A stretch of DNA of 64,000 nucleotides, taken from the NCBI GenBank assembly GCA_014706295.1, contig JACSVZ010000011.1:12988163-13052162 (forward strand), read 5' to 3'. The notes below the pieces were generated by a model. It was not told where the DNA came from. It saw nothing but the letters and a program-made list of their open reading frames with translations, and did not search any database. The first letter of the stretch is position 1, and the number at the start of each line of letters is the position of its first letter. Source of the stretch: Lycocorax pyrrhopterus obiensis. Its lineage: Eukaryota > Chordata > Aves > Passeriformes > Paradisaeidae. The position numbers and the translations under genes are program-made. This document shows, piece after piece, positions 25,601 through 37,789 of this stretch.

Positions 25601-28600
25601 CTAAGTTACCTGTGTTTTCACTGACTGCTCACTCTAAGCATGAAGCTACAGCTTTCATCATAAGCATCCTGACAACCCTCACACCCCTTCTTCCTTGCCC
25701 AGGTTGTTTTGTCTTTTCTTGCTCTAATGGGATCATCTGGAGTCTTCAGCTTCCCTTTTTTTTTTTTTTTTAAATTTTCGTATTCCCTTGGGACATTTGC
25801 AATGTGCTTGATGCCAAAGAGATCAGACCTCTGTAAAGTGTCAGAACTGCTCTCCTCTTGAGCAGCTTCCAAAAGTTATAGGTCTTGATAACTATTAATG
25901 TAGAGCTTGAACTTTGATCTTGCCTCTTTGAAAACTGCTGCCTTTGCTTAGATGCAGGTTAAGTGGTGGTGGCTGGTTCAGTATTGAGACTGACTTGAAA
26001 TTACTGATATATTCATAGTATCACTCTTGTGACCCGTAATTGTTTAAAGATTACATAATGTTTGAAGCAGAACCTGCATTGCTCTGACAACAGAAAGCAA
26101 GTAGCAATTTTCCTTCAGCAGCTTCCCTCTTAAATATCCTTGAGATCCTGTAGTGTCTGGTTTTGACCTTGGGTTACAAGATGGTCAAAATGCTTTTTGG
26201 GAAGGGACACCTCTAGCTGACTCACAATATGCTGGTGCCACTACCTGCATTCCCGCCTCACACCCCTGATCTCAGCAGAAAAAGGAATTCAAGGAATACC
26301 TTGTTCCTCATAGAAGCTGTTCTTGGCCATGCCTTTGCTGAGTATCCTTGAGCATTCATCAACTGAGGTGGAGGAAGAGAGGGGAGGAGGTGGTAGAAAA
26401 CAGGACTGGAGCTCTTGAGAGTCGTGTCGTTCCTGGAATTTGCTGCATGGGGTTTACAAGAACAGGGTCATCGTCATTAAATAGACTGACTTGTTTCCTG
26501 CAACGCCCTTTATGTTGAATCTTGGGCTTTTATTTTTTTATGGGGTATTCTGGAAATTCTGGAAAATGGTTTTAATTGACTTTCTCTTGTGGTTTAGCGG
26601 CACATAATACTTGGCAGTTCATTCTCTTCTAAACAGCATTGATCTGGTAATAATTGTTACTGGCTTTTATGTGTTGCCCAAGAGTCCTCTCTTTCACATG
26701 GTGTAATATATACAATAACAGACTTTGAGTACATTCTGTCAGAATTTACACAGCATTTGAATGCTTGTGTTGCACACTGTCATAGGCCATGGACTTAGAA
26801 ATGTAGCACTTCAGGAACAGCGTGGAAATGGGACTGTATTTTCCTCTTTTATCTGAGAACAAGTACAGTTGGAACACCTGAAGCAGAGAGCACAGAAGGT
26901 TACACTGCTGGCGATGCATTAAAGCTCTTTGGGTTTTTTCTTTGCAGGAGCTGAAGGCTCTGGTGTCCCAGTACAATGTGAGCGCTTCGCAGCAGCCTGG
27001 CAGCTCCCGCACCTGCCTCCCAGGCAGCCTCCCTTCCAGCCAAAGCCAGCGCAAGTACCACTTGGAAAAGGTTTTTTTGGTGTCTCAGACTGGGAACTGC
27101 AGAGTAATGGCATACTGTGACTCACTGAGTTGTCTTGTGGTATCACAGCCTTCTCCACAGTCTACTTTTATTCCTGGTAATTAAGCAAGTCAACATTTGG
27201 GGGTTCATAAGTAAAAGTTAATGTCATTTCTACTTTGTCTCTGCTCCCTGCTTCTCTGCTTGGCCTTTACATGTGCCTTGTAAACTGAGAATACTTGTAA
27301 GGCTCCCCATAGTTCATCTGGCCCCTGCATTGGTAGCTTCTGTCTAGCAAAGGAGCTTGTTTTCCCTGGCACTTCTATGGCAGAATCCTAGCAGAGGGTC
27401 TCCAGCTCTCCTGCTGGAATGCCACATCCACCTTTGGTAATCCTTGCAAAGGTGGAACTTCTGCAAGAAGGGGCTAGGCAGTGGGGCCTGCAGAGAAGCT
27501 TCCAGTGGTTAAGTGAGAAACACTGCTTCCCAAATTGTAGGTGGATTGATGCACATGCAGCTGATTTGTCAGTACTCTTAAAAAAACAAAACAAAAAAAA
27601 CCTCAACCAAAAGCAAATTCCTTTTAATATGAATGCTTAAAGCACTGTTTCCTAATGAGGAAATAGGAAGCCAAGAAGTCACGGGCAGCCCTGGTTTTGT
27701 CTCACTGTTATGTCCAGGGGCCAGTGACCTGACATCTGGACCAGTGCCAGTGGCTTTTTCAGTGCAATAGATGTGGCATTAGGAGTCTGAGAGCACTTAT
27801 TTGCAAAATGCTTTCTGACTGATGAAACTTACTTTATTTGGTTAATGGGTTTGAGGTTAATGTGCCTTATCTAGGCATAACAAAGTGGTTTTCCGCATTT
27901 AACTGGTCTCATTTTTCTGGCATTTGTAGCCAGGGACTGAATCTCTGAATGGAGGCTTTGTGGTGACTCTTGTAGCATACAGGTTAAGTTCACCTGTAAC
28001 CATTCTTTGCTGTGATGCTTGTTCTCTTAAATAGCCATGTAATCCTGCTCTGTGTGGCTTTATCTGGGCAAGAGTGCCTTTGAAGAAGCTGGCTAAAGAG
28101 CAACAGGCCTTGTAACAAGAATTGTAACACTGGTACTGAATTTGCTCTTGCTGGCTGGGATCCTTAAGGATTTAGCCTTGTTGCCATTTGAATTAAAGAA
28201 TGATTTGTGGCAGTTCTTATCCAGAACAGCAAATAACTTACATGGTCATCCCACCACAGGCTTCAATGCAGACTTTGTAGTTCTGGCACAGAACAGCAAG
28301 TTCTATGCATATGCTGCTTTGCAATAATCTGCTTTACCCTTCTTCCATGGCAGGTTGTGGTGTTAAGATGATGAGCTTGGCCAACCTGAAGAGCAGTCAG
28401 TACATCCCCATCCACAGTAAACAGATTCGGGGCCTGGCTTTCGGCACTCGAGCAGATGGTTTGCTGCTCTCTGCTGCCCTGGACAGCACTCTTAAACTCA
28501 CCAGGTGAGCCCTGCTGCCTGTCCCTGCAGGGTTTGGCTGTGTGCAAGAGGTTGGGTTGGATTTTATTCTGATTTCTGATTTCTATTCTGCTTTCTGAAA

Positions 28601-31600
28601 GATGCTGCAAAGGTGAGATCAGGTCTGCATAGTCTTCCTGCATGTGGGAACTACCAAAGGGAAGGGCTTATTGATGCTTTTGCATCTTTAAGGTGGAGGT
28701 GTCATGGAGCGACCTCTCTCTGGCAGTTTTCCCATGGAAAACAAGTAGTTCAGGACAGATTCGGCCAATTGTGTTGAGAATAAATGTAACATAATATATA
28801 GACATGACATTTACTGTCCACTTGGTTTTCTGTTACTGCAGGGAAATGTGAAGTGTGGGAACTTGTACAGCATAAAGCAGAAATAAGGGGTGGTTAGGCT
28901 GGGCTCTTCCTTCCCTGCACTGATGTTGGTTTCTCCGATTTTAAACTTCTTGCACATCATGGAATTCATCTGGGATATGAAATGCATAAACAGCATTGTT
29001 GAGCATGTACTAGAGGCTCTCTAGAGCTAGCAGAGACTTAAAGCAGCAGGTTGGAGACTAATTATGCAGAGACTGGGAGGAAAATGTGTCTGGTCCTGTT
29101 AGAATTTACAGCTTATGAGTGTGTTTTCTTGCTGCTCTGCTGCTCTTCAGTCTTAATCTTACAGTGCTTCAAAACTTTATTGGCTGATTGATTCTTACTG
29201 AGTTATATTAACGTCTCTCTGCAATCTGTCTGTCAGTATTGGGTTAGGCAGGATAAGTGTCTGTTGTTTGACTAATTAGTCTCAATTCTTTCCCACAAGT
29301 GAAGCAATGAAGAGAACTTAATCCTGCAACAAAAATGTACAGAATGTTGCTTTCCTGTAATTGTGTTGAAACGTTTGCTAGACTAGTTAAAAGTAAACAA
29401 AACTGTCTCTGATGCTCAAGTCAAGGTGTCAGACTTCTAACTGATAAGGCTGATAATTCTTTTCATGGTTTAATCTGAAGAGTGAGCAGACACTGCAACA
29501 AGGAACCAGACACTTGCATATTTGCTTCTTACTGCCTGTTTGGCTGCATCAGAGCTTGTGATCCTCTTGCTTTTGTGCTTGAACCCAGAATGTCTTGGAG
29601 TCAGGTGTTTGCCTCAGCAGCATCTTCATACATTTTTCAGTCTCTCTCTGAAAGAATAGTCCTTCTTTGGTCATCTTTCTTCTCTAGTTACTCATTCCAT
29701 AGTCATCCTCCCCAAAAGAATTATCCAAGATGTCTTTATATCTCCTGCTCTGGCTTGCAGTTGTTTAAAATAGCACTGAGAGTTTGTTTTGGTTTTTGGG
29801 GGTTTTTTTTCATCCTGTTGTTTTGACCCAGTCACTGCTCTGATATCAAACTGTGTTTCCCCAGCTAGGTCTTTGTAGTTGTTCCCCTTACACTTACCTG
29901 GGAGCAATTACTTGTTTCTCTGGAGTCCCGAGCATAATCACCTTCCCCAGGGAGAAGCACATGTGTTACAAAGGATATCTGGAGTTACTTTGATATGTGC
30001 AGTCTTCTGTCTCTTGCTGTTCTCAGTGTGCAAACGCATGTTGACAATGCTGCCCTTTGCAAATACGTCCTGATCTGATACCAACTTCATCTGCTATTCT
30101 GGGTTGTGCCCCTCTGTGGACTCCCCTCTTCTTTAGAAACTTGATTTGTAGAAGGAAGAATTAATACTATAAATGTGCTTTCAGCTGTCCTTATCCTACT
30201 CACTGTCGCTCTCTTGCTTAAATTGGATTCTTTTGAGGCATAAATACTGTTCCTCTTGTGTAGAAAGAGGGGAAATAATTAATGAGAGATGTAATCTGAA
30301 GAGATGAGCCCTGTGATCTCAGGAATATGTGGTATTATGGGATTACACCAGAGTTGCTTCTCCTAATTGTTTCCAGAAAAGTAACTTCGCTTTCTCTTGC
30401 CAGTAAGGCAGCTGAGACCCTGCTGTGGGATTTCCTCTCCCAGTCTCCAAAGATCAAGCTGGAAAAAGAAGCATTGGCCTGGAAGAATTATAAATCACTT
30501 GACAATATCCAAGGGATTATTCTGTTTGGGTTTTAGATTCGTGTCTGGAGTAAAGGAGTTAATTGAGAATTCCGTCTAAAGAGAGATGCTTTTGTCTGAA
30601 GACTTTAAAAAGCTAGATCAGCTTACTTTAATTGTGCTGTTTTCTCATTGGTAGATTCTTGTGCAACTGGCCAACACTTTGCTTTTCTTCTGCAGCTTGG
30701 CGACAAACACTGTGGTGCAGACATACAATGCTGGCCGTCCTGTGTGGAGCTGCTGCTGGTGTCTTGATGATACAAACTATGTCTATGCTGGATTGGTCAA
30801 TGGCTCTATCATGATATATGATCTGAGAGACACAAACTCTCATGTCCAAGAACTGGTCCCTCAGAAGTCCAGGTATGGCAGAAGGATTTGTCATTCCTCT
30901 CAACTAATATACATCGAGTTAAACAGAGCTTTTTCCATAAATCACAGAATCACGCAATCACCAGGTTGGAAGCGACCTTCAAGATCACCGAGTCCAACCC
31001 ATGCCCTATAAACTGTGGCACTGAGTGCCACATCCAATCTTTTTTTAAACACATCCAGGGATGGTGACTCCACCACCTCCCCGGGCAGACGATTGCAGAA
31101 CTTTAGCACTCTTTCAGTAAAATCACACAACAATTGCAATAGTTTAAATTGTATTATGTGAATCTCTTGTTCAAAAATTCACATTTAGCACAAATGTGAG
31201 AAGTCTCTCATAAAGTTGTATGGTGTATATATATAACTTATGCACGTGCCAAGCACTTGTGCTCTTTTTAAGGCTCACAAGGGTCAGAAATAGACCCACT
31301 GGTGCAGCATAAACAGAAGAGCTGAATTTGTTTTGGAGCTGGGTTTAGTAATTAATTTTGAAAGGACAAATCACAAAGAGGTGTGAAATTCTGATGCTTC
31401 TGTTTCTTATACTGTGGGAATCAAACACTGATTTGTGCTCATCTGATGTGTGCTGTCTGGTGCTTCTGTAAAACATAAGGCTCAGTAGTTAAGTTGAATT
31501 TGATTTATACTTGACACATCCATTGGGACTCCTTGCTTGAAGGACCATCCTCATAGCCTGCTTAGGCCCTTTCTTTGCCACACAGTTGGAGAACTGGAGC

Positions 31601-33143
31601 TCTGCAGCAGTGAGCAGGACACCAGCAGAGCTGCAGCTGACAGCACTGACTCTTGCCAATGACCCTTCCAGGTGCCCCATGGTATCACTGTCCTACCTGC
31701 CCCGGATGGCTTCAGCGTCACTGCCTTATGGTGGAATATTGGCTGGGACCTTGGAAGGAGCTTGCTTTTGGGAACAGAAAGCTGGCAACTCCTACCGGCC
31801 TCATCACCTGCCCCTGGAACCCGGAGGCTGCATCGATCTCCAAACAGAGATCAACACACGGCACTGCCTGGCCACATACAGGCCTGGTATGTACTGGGGT
31901 GTGTGTGCAGGGCTCTGCCCACTGCTTCTCACTGCGCTGGGCTGAGCTTGGCAGCAGGTTTGGTGCTGTGAGCACAGCAGAAACACAGCACCTGCTCTTA
32001 CTAGAGCAATGAGCATCTGCACTTAGATAAAAACTGGGGGTGGGCAAAAGGAGGCAGCTGCAGGGTGGTGCTCCTTGTATTCCTACAGCCTATCTGTGAG
32101 CACATTTTTCAAAAGTTACCTTTTTATTTCTACTACACAGGTAAAAATAACCCATGTGTGCGTTGTGTGATGATGGAACTGACTTGCAGCCCACTGACAG
32201 AGGGCTCTGAAGATGTGGTGTGTTCTTCTAACCCGGTTCAGACTTTCAGTGCCGGGCCCACTTGCAAGTTGCTGACCAAAAATGCCATTTTTCAGAGCCC
32301 GGAGGATGACGGGAGTGTCTTTGTGTGTGCTGGTGATGAGGCATCCAATTCTGCTCTGGTATGTCTTGCTTCTTTCCATGTGGTGTTGGGGTTTATTGCA
32401 ATCCTAGGAGAGGAGCCTTATCACTCACAGCATCAGTGTGATTTGGTGGGAATTGTCTTGTCATGCACATTGCCCCTGTGCTAGCTGGTGCGTTGTACTG
32501 CTGTGGCAGGTGTAACTTCTGATAGCATAGGGCTCCAAGTCAGCCAAGGCCTGTGGTCCCCATCCATCAAAGGGCATGTAGGCAGTGAGCCCCTGTCGTC
32601 CCCCAGGGAAATGGGGTTGGGCACAGTGGCACAACTGGGCCCTCTGAGTGGTGTAACAGACTCGGTGGGATAGCTAGCCTGGTAAGTGCTGTGGGAGAAG
32701 GATGCAGGCTTTTTAGGAACGATGGGGAAGAGGAGGAGAAGGGTTGCCCTTTGTATGAAAAAGCAGCCCAAATGGAGAAGATGGACAATAGGCTGCATGA
32801 AAGCTCATGACTGGGGTCAAAGTGGATGGTCAGGGTAGCATTATGCTGCAAGTGTGTTGAAGACCAATCAAGCAGGGTGTGGAAGTAGAGAAAGGGTCCT
32901 GTGACTAAATTGAGGAAATCTTTTCTGAAGAGAGGAAGGTCTCTTCTGGCTAGGAGGGGAGAATCCTGCAGTCCTTGACCTTGTCTGTCCCTCCCACAGC
33001 TCTGGGATGCTGGAAGTGGTTCCTTGCTGCAGAAGCTGCCAGCTGATCTGCCTGTGCTGGATATCTGCCCCTTGGAAGTGAACCAAACTCACCTCTTGGC
33101 TACTCTGACAGAGAAGATGGTGAATATCTACAGGTGGCAGTGA
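13626..33143 (+). CDS. RFWD3: E3 ubiquitin ligase RFWD3 (RING finger and WD repeat)
   Basis: Twelve coding exons: 13626-14008 (exon from 13624), 15397-15629, 17361-17446, 17542-17739, 19961-20052, 22190-22304, 26948-27176, 28354-28504, 30696-30872, 31672-31886, 32141-32358, 33000-33143 (TGA). Phases agree at every junction and give 746 aa; human has 774. RFWD3 ubiquitinates RPA and RAD51 at damaged DNA and stalled forks, and is a Fanconi anaemia gene (FANCW). An acidic, Ser-rich linker lies near residues 170-200. The RING spans 258-301: C258-x2-C261, C278-x-H280, C286, C298-x2-C301, with GHLFGY in place of the usual GHxFH, as in the human protein. A Leu/Gln/Glu coiled coil follows (about 330-380). 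WD40 repeats occupy about 440 to the end, with the [17 protein letters not shown] and LWDAGSG motifs. Odd point: the N-terminal Ser-Ser-Gln-containing repeats of the human protein are missing. Confidence 0.97.
14009..15396 (+). other. RFWD3: RFWD3 intron
   Basis: Donor GTAAAG at 14009, acceptor GACTCAG ending at 15396. It holds T/G-rich low-complexity sequence around 14500-14540 and nothing else recognised. Confidence 0.8.
15630..17360 (+). other. RFWD3: RFWD3 intron
   Basis: Donor GTTTGT at 15630 (weak), acceptor TTTCTTTAG ending at 17360. Two further AG sites just 3' (17367 and 17371) would break the phase, so the first AG is taken. No other element is seen. Confidence 0.75.
17740..19960 (+). 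other. RFWD3: RFWD3 intron inside the RING domain
   Basis: Donor GTAAAA at 17740, acceptor GATTTCAG ending at 19960. It splits the last CPxC pair of the RING between exons. A short CR1 tail relic lies at 18151-18200; nothing else is recognised. Confidence 0.8.
18151..18200 (-). mobile_element. CR1 tail relic
   Basis: On the + strand this reads as the reverse complement of a CR1 3' end: ATAGAATGGTTAGGGTTGGA, followed by AAGGACCCTAAAGATCATC. Only about 50 bp remain. Confidence 0.7.
20053..22189 (+). other. RFWD3: RFWD3 intron
   Basis: Donor GTATGG at 20053, acceptor TTCCTCCAG ending at 22189. No gene, RNA or repeat is recognised in it. Confidence 0.8.
22305..26947 (+). other. RFWD3: RFWD3 longest intron
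   Basis: Donor GTGAGT at 22305, acceptor TTTGCAG ending at 26947, lying between the two coiled-coil exons. It carries a possible CR1 tail relic at 23750-23785 and a T run near 25757. I see nothing else. Confidence 0.8.
23750..23785 (-). mobile_element. Possible CR1 tail relic
   Basis: CATAGAAACATTTAGGTTGG followed by AAGG resembles the reverse complement of a CR1 3' end. It is too short to be sure. Confidence 0.35.
27177..28353 (+). other. RFWD3: RFWD3 intron
   Basis: Donor GTAATT at 27177, acceptor CATGGCAG ending at 28353. An A-rich run lies near 27580-27600. Nothing else is recognised. Confidence 0.8.
28505..30695 (+). other. RFWD3: RFWD3 intron
   Basis: Donor GTGAGC at 28505, acceptor CTTCTGCAG ending at 30695. 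No other element is recognised. Confidence 0.8.
30873..31671 (+). other. RFWD3: RFWD3 intron with CR1 insertion
   Basis: Donor GTATGG at 30873, acceptor CTTCCAG ending at 31671. A reversed CR1 fragment lies within it. Confidence 0.8.
30941..31123 (-). mobile_element. CR1 LINE 3' fragment, reversed
   Basis: The + strand begins with ATCACAGAATCACGCAATCA, the reversed terminal octamers, and goes on with CAGGTTGGAAGCGACCTTCA and the reverse complement of the CR1 ORF2 end. Read on the minus strand it encodes the usual [20 protein letters not shown] type of tail. It sits in an RFWD3 intron, antisense to the gene. Confidence 0.9.
32359..32999 (+). other. RFWD3: RFWD3 last intron
   Basis: Donor GTATGT at 32359, acceptor CTCCCACAG ending at 32999. 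No other element is recognised. Confidence 0.8.
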
Positions 33144-33483
33144 GCTGTCCCTATGCTTGCCACAGACTGTCCAAGTATGCTGCTGATAACCCTACACAAC
33201 TGCTCCGTCCCGCACTTGCTGCTTACAGGAGACAGGATCCATTACAGCCCTTTTCTGGCAGTGGGGAGGAACTGGGATGTGCTGGTGCCCAGAGCAATTC
33301 TTTTCTTTTTCTGTATTCCTCTTTAGGCCTGCCCTTATTTCTTCTTTTGTCAATTTTTTTAGTCAAACTCCACAAGCTGCCTCAGCACAGCAATAATTCC
33401 TGGAGTGTCTCCAGCGTGTGTTGCTGCACTTTTTTTTCCACTGTGAATACAGCACAGGGACTTTCAAATCTCTGCTACAAATG

Positions 33484-33489
33484 AATAAA
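33484..33489 (+). terminator. RFWD3: RFWD3 proximal poly(A) signal
   Basis: AATAAA occurs 340 bp after the stop codon. A short isoform would end about 20 bp downstream. Confidence 0.5.
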
Positions 33490-34620
33490 ATAAGAGGAAC
33501 TTGAAGACCTGAGACTCCCACTGCACTTTCTTGTGGAATCCTGCCGTGATTACTGGGTGATGAAAAGGCATCTCATAGCATTGCTGATACGCAGTGTGAA
33601 GGCAAGTCCACTGCTGTGGGGAACATGCTCCCAACGTTCTGTTGAAGGTCTAGGGTCAGTTGGCAGTTAGTCCCTAACAAGGATGGATCCTGTTTTGGGG
33701 CCATGGAGAGAACAGGCTTGGAAAATCTACAGAGAACCTTTTTCCTTGTGTTTTTTTTCCATGAGCATATAATTTGCACAGTAATTCCTTAATTCTCTGC
33801 TTTCTTTCTCATCTCTCCTTCCTACTTTACCTGCAAGCAAACTTGGAAAGTTTGGTTGTGGAAAATGAAAATAATCCTGGAGAAGTACAGGTAAAGAAGA
33901 GGGAGATGATTCTTGTACTGTTGGCTGCTGCAGTCCAGTGTTCTTTCTTGAAGACAGGAATGTAGTGAAACAGCCAGTACATTGGAAAAGAATGCTGGCT
34001 GCTTTTGTTGTTTGGGGATAGAGGAGTTTGCTTTTTTCTGTTTTGAGGAACTAGTGGAAGCTCAGGCATTTCATCAGCTTGTTTTTACTGACCATTTGCC
34101 TTCCTTAAATCACAGTTTCCAGCTCACAACTGGTCACAGAGAGCTTCCAGTTGTGTTTATGTGAGTGTGCTGCAGCCACTGGCTTGTGTACATGTGAGCC
34201 CCTGGGGTGGGATCATAGCTCGGGGATGTGTGTGGGCAGGTGGGCTTGTGGCACCTTACTGTAAATGCTCTGAGGGCTGGGGCGTTCATCTCCAGGTCAG
34301 GTCACGGAGGGGGACTTCAGTTCCATTTTATGTGTAACAAAGTCAAACTTGCGAGGATGTTGGAAGCTGCAAGACAAGTTCCCTGCGTTGGGAGGTTGTC
34401 CCTTGGCACACCTCTGCCTCTGGACATGGTGAGCAGCAGTGTCCCATTCGGATTGAGTGTGCCACCACTTCAACTGCCAGGATAATTTTATTTTCTGAAG
34501 TTTGGAGCGGGGCTTGCACAATGTGATCCTGTTTGTCTTAAATGGGCCTGAGAAGATCTCAACTTAACTTTATTATATTTTTCTGTATAGTATTTTGTTC
34601 CTGTATTTTTATACTGTAAA

Positions 34621-34626
34621 AATAAA
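34621..34626 (+). terminator. RFWD3: RFWD3 distal poly(A) signal
   Basis: AATAAA in an AT-rich context is followed, about 25 bp on, by a GT-rich stretch (34650-34664). This is the stronger of the two signals by context. Confidence 0.55.
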
Positions 34627-34664
34627 ATGTTTATAATTATCAAATATAAGTGGTGCTGCTGTAC

Positions 34665-37185
34665 TTTGAAAATAGGTCTCAGCGACATTCACTGCATGTC
34701 TTACAAACATTACCCAGGGTTCCCTTATGCAGGTGAGGTTTCTCTTTGTATTACTTCCAGGTCACACTGAGCTTCAGGCTAAAATAATGAAGGTGTTTAG
34801 TGAATGAGTCCTTGCTGAACCATCCTGATCTGACCAGGTGAGGGCACAGAAAGGGTCGAGCAAGGTCAGGCTACACACCTGGGACATCTTTTAAATGAAA
34901 ATAACTCACTGACATGAGAATTTTTGAAATTTTAACAATGATCAGGAACTAAGAGTTGGTAGAATGACATTGTGAGAAGGTCTCTGGTAACAGCTAAACC
35001 CAGAAGGAGCAGGATGCTCTCTGCCATATTAGTACAATGAGCTTTTTGTTCTCAGCTATTTTGAGGCATCATTTTTGTTCTGTCAACTCCAACCCCATCT
35101 TACCACAAGAAATTTGGAAAGTTTTAAACATACATAGGAAAAAGAATTAAAATGTTTTGATTTTGATTTTCTAGGTAGTTTTTTTGTTTTCTGGGTAACA
35201 CTTGTTTTCTACTTTATACCACCATATAGGAATAAGGGATACAAATGTAAATGCTATTAAAATAATGGAAGATGACACTTTCACGTTCTCAGTTTTCAAA
35301 CATAGAGTGTCAGAAAATGTTCAAAGTTAAGTGAGGAAACCTTGTAACACTGTCCTACTCCCAAGTTTGCAGCAGGCTGCAGGAAAGCACACCTAAGTGG
35401 TGTGCAGAAAGCCGTCAGCATTGAGTGCTGATAAAAGGTCAAATGTGTTAATTAAATATTTGCTCATCTCTACCTGGAGTCAAAGGGGCAGATTTGGGAT
35501 GGAAGGATGAAACAAATCAGTGTCTCTGCATCGTGCAGGGCAGCTGTCATGAGAGGCTGAGCTGTTTTGCTGGTGTTTCAGGCACAAAGCCACTCTCTGG
35601 CTATTTCTGCCTCTGTCTCTGGGAAGATTTTGTTATCGTGGAGCAGGGTGGCCCCTTGGCAATTCCTGTAGTAAAGCTGGTGTGAGGCGATAGGTAAAGC
35701 CATGCAGTGCTGTGGCTCCTGCAGACAGGGCCCTGCTCCTGGCTGTGTATGGGCATTTTAAAATTTTTTTCTCCAGGCTATTGCAGGGGCAGTACCTTTT
35801 TTAATTTTAGTTCCTGTAAAAGCAGGCCTGGGGGACGGTGCAGTGCTGGCCAGAGCTGGCTGTGATGGCTGCTTGTCTGGCAACAATCCAGCCGCTGCTG
35901 CTCCCTGCGGAGGTTTGGTGTTGGGGGGTGGCTGGTGGGGAAGGAGAAGCTGGAGTTGGAGAGCTGTGCTTTCCGAGAAGGGCTGTCCTCCACATCTCCC
36001 TCTAACAGGGATGATCTGGTGTTAGACTGTGGTAATCCCTAGGGTGAGGAAGCAGCCACCTCCAAGCCTCCACATCATGGGAGCTTTGCTGCCACAGCAC
36101 CTACCCTGGTGCTTTAGCTGTTGAAGGGACTCTGGTAAGATTTTGACAAATAATCAAAAATGCTGCAGATGAGAAAAGGTCATCTACAAAGCGTGAGCTA
36201 ATAAATGAGTACAGCTTGGTGTGTGTGCACATGAGGCAGGATGGGCCAGTGCTTTGCTAGGCTCTGGCTATACCCGCTGCTTCTTGGAGGGCAGAAAAGC
36301 AGCTACTCTTTGTCCCAAATCAAATTGGATTAACACCAGGCAATGTAACAAGTGAAACAAGCAGCTTAAGCTGAACCTTGTTACACTGAGGTAGCCAGAG
36401 CATCCCAGTGGGATTTCATTTAGTTCTCCTTTTCCATTTGTGAGGAGACGTGACAAGATTTTCTGCTTCTGTAGATTTGCAGATTTTCTACCAAGGCAGT
36501 AAATTCCTTAACAGACCCACCTTTCTGCTGGTTTGTGAAAGAGAGAGAATATGGGGAAAAAGCAGTTCAGGGAGGAGGAAGAAAAGGGAAACAAAGGAAG
36601 GAGCAAGCAAAATCTTGTTTTCTGTGGGATTTGATTTGCACTGAATGCCAGAACAAGTAAACGTGAAATAACAGATTTCACTGTTGAGGGAGATTGGAAG
36701 AGGCAGCACGGTTTCCCTTGCTGGGGTGCCACTTTTAAATTTCTATTAGCAAGTTTTTAAAGCCTTCTGTGAAGGCTTTTTCCATCTGCAATGTGAATCA
36801 ACTGAGTGCTCAGAATGCTGTTTGAGTCCAGCTGCATCTCTCAGGCTTGCAGAGTCACCTGGAAAATTGAGCAGAGGGGCTCACAGTGCCTCAGCAACAG
36901 GACTGCCCTTGGCCAAGCTGCTCTTGGCCCCTGTGAGCACTCAGCCTGCAAAGTCAAGCATGTTGATATCAACAGCCTCCCTCACCTAAGATAACAATAT
37001 TTATCATTGTTTATTTGCTTTTATGATAGTTAAAGATATTTAGACATACTGCTGAGGAAGCAAAAATGCCTCCTGCTCATGTTACTCCTCTTTGCAGAAA
37101 GAGGTGGGCTGTGCTCAGATGGCAGCCAGAGCAGTGGGTGCCCTGGTATTACAGAGCACTGGGTTCTGCAGGCCCAGGGGAAACT
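34665..37185. other. RFWD3 to coiled-coil-gene intergenic region, first part
   Basis: Ordinary AT-balanced intergenic sequence. Short open frames have no ATG start or no homology. A 9-bp inverted repeat with a 3-base loop lies at 36759-36779 (AAAGCCTTC/GAAGGCTTT), too small to interpret. Confidence 0.5.
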
Positions 37186-37189
37186 GTCT

Positions 37190-37783
37190 GGGGGTGCATC
37201 AGGCACAGCATCACCATCCAGTCGAGGGATAGAATTGTTCCACTCTGCTCTGCACTGCTGCAACCTCACCTTGAGTCCCATGTGCAGTTTTGCTCACTGC
37301 AATACAAAAAAGATATTAAGCTGTTAGAGAGTGTCCAAAGGAGGGTAATGAAGAGGGTGAAGGGCCTTGAGGGGAAGCCATATGAGGAGTGGCTGAGGTC
37401 ACTTGGTCTGTTCAGCCTAGAGGAGACTGGGGGGAAACCTCATTGCAGTTGCAACTTCCTCATGAGGAGAAGAGAAGAGGCAGTCACTGATCTCTCCTCT
37501 GTGGTGACCAGTGACAGGACCCAAGCAAATGGACTGAAGTTGTTTCAGGGGAGGTGTAAGCTGGGTATCAGAAAAACGTTCTTCACCCAGAGGGTGACTG
37601 GGCAATGGAACAGGCTCCCCAAGGGAAGTGGTCACATCACCAAGAGTGAGAGTTCAAGAAGCATTTGGACAATGGTCTCAGGCACATAGTGTGACTCTTG
37701 GGGATGGTGCTGTGCAGGCCTAAGACTCGGACTTGATGATCCTTGTGGGTCCCTTCCAACTCAGCATATTCTGTGATTCTGTG
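37190..37783 (+). mobile_element. CR1 LINE, 3' part with open ORF2 C-terminus
   Basis: A 5'-truncated CR1 non-LTR retrotransposon in + orientation. It ends in two perfect copies of ATTCTGTG (37768-37783), the family's hallmark tail. One frame stays open to 37689 and encodes the end of the reverse-transcriptase polyprotein, with RRVMKRVKGLEGKPYEEWLR- and RKTFFTQRVTGQWNRLP-type motifs. Only the tail of the protein is present: there are no reverse-transcriptase catalytic motifs and no endonuclease, so it cannot move by itself. The 5' limit is approximate. Confidence 0.92.
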
Positions 37784-37789
37784 AAAATA

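Larger units (their letters stand above)
33144..34650 (+). other. RFWD3: RFWD3 3' UTR (up to the distal poly(A) signal)
   Basis: This is noncoding sequence after the RFWD3 stop. AATAAA at 33484-33489 would give a 3' UTR of about 360 nt. AATAAA at 34621-34626, followed by GTGGTGCTGCTGT, would give about 1.5 kb. No gene is seen between the two signals. Confidence 0.6.

Noticed and set aside
36759..36779. Small perfect hairpin (9-bp arms, 3-base loop)
   Set aside because: It is too short and isolated to call an RNA gene or terminator; such hairpins occur by chance in 64 kb.
37066..37689. 207-codon open frame as a host gene
   Set aside because: From about 37190 it is the tail of CR1 ORF2. It is annotated as a mobile element.
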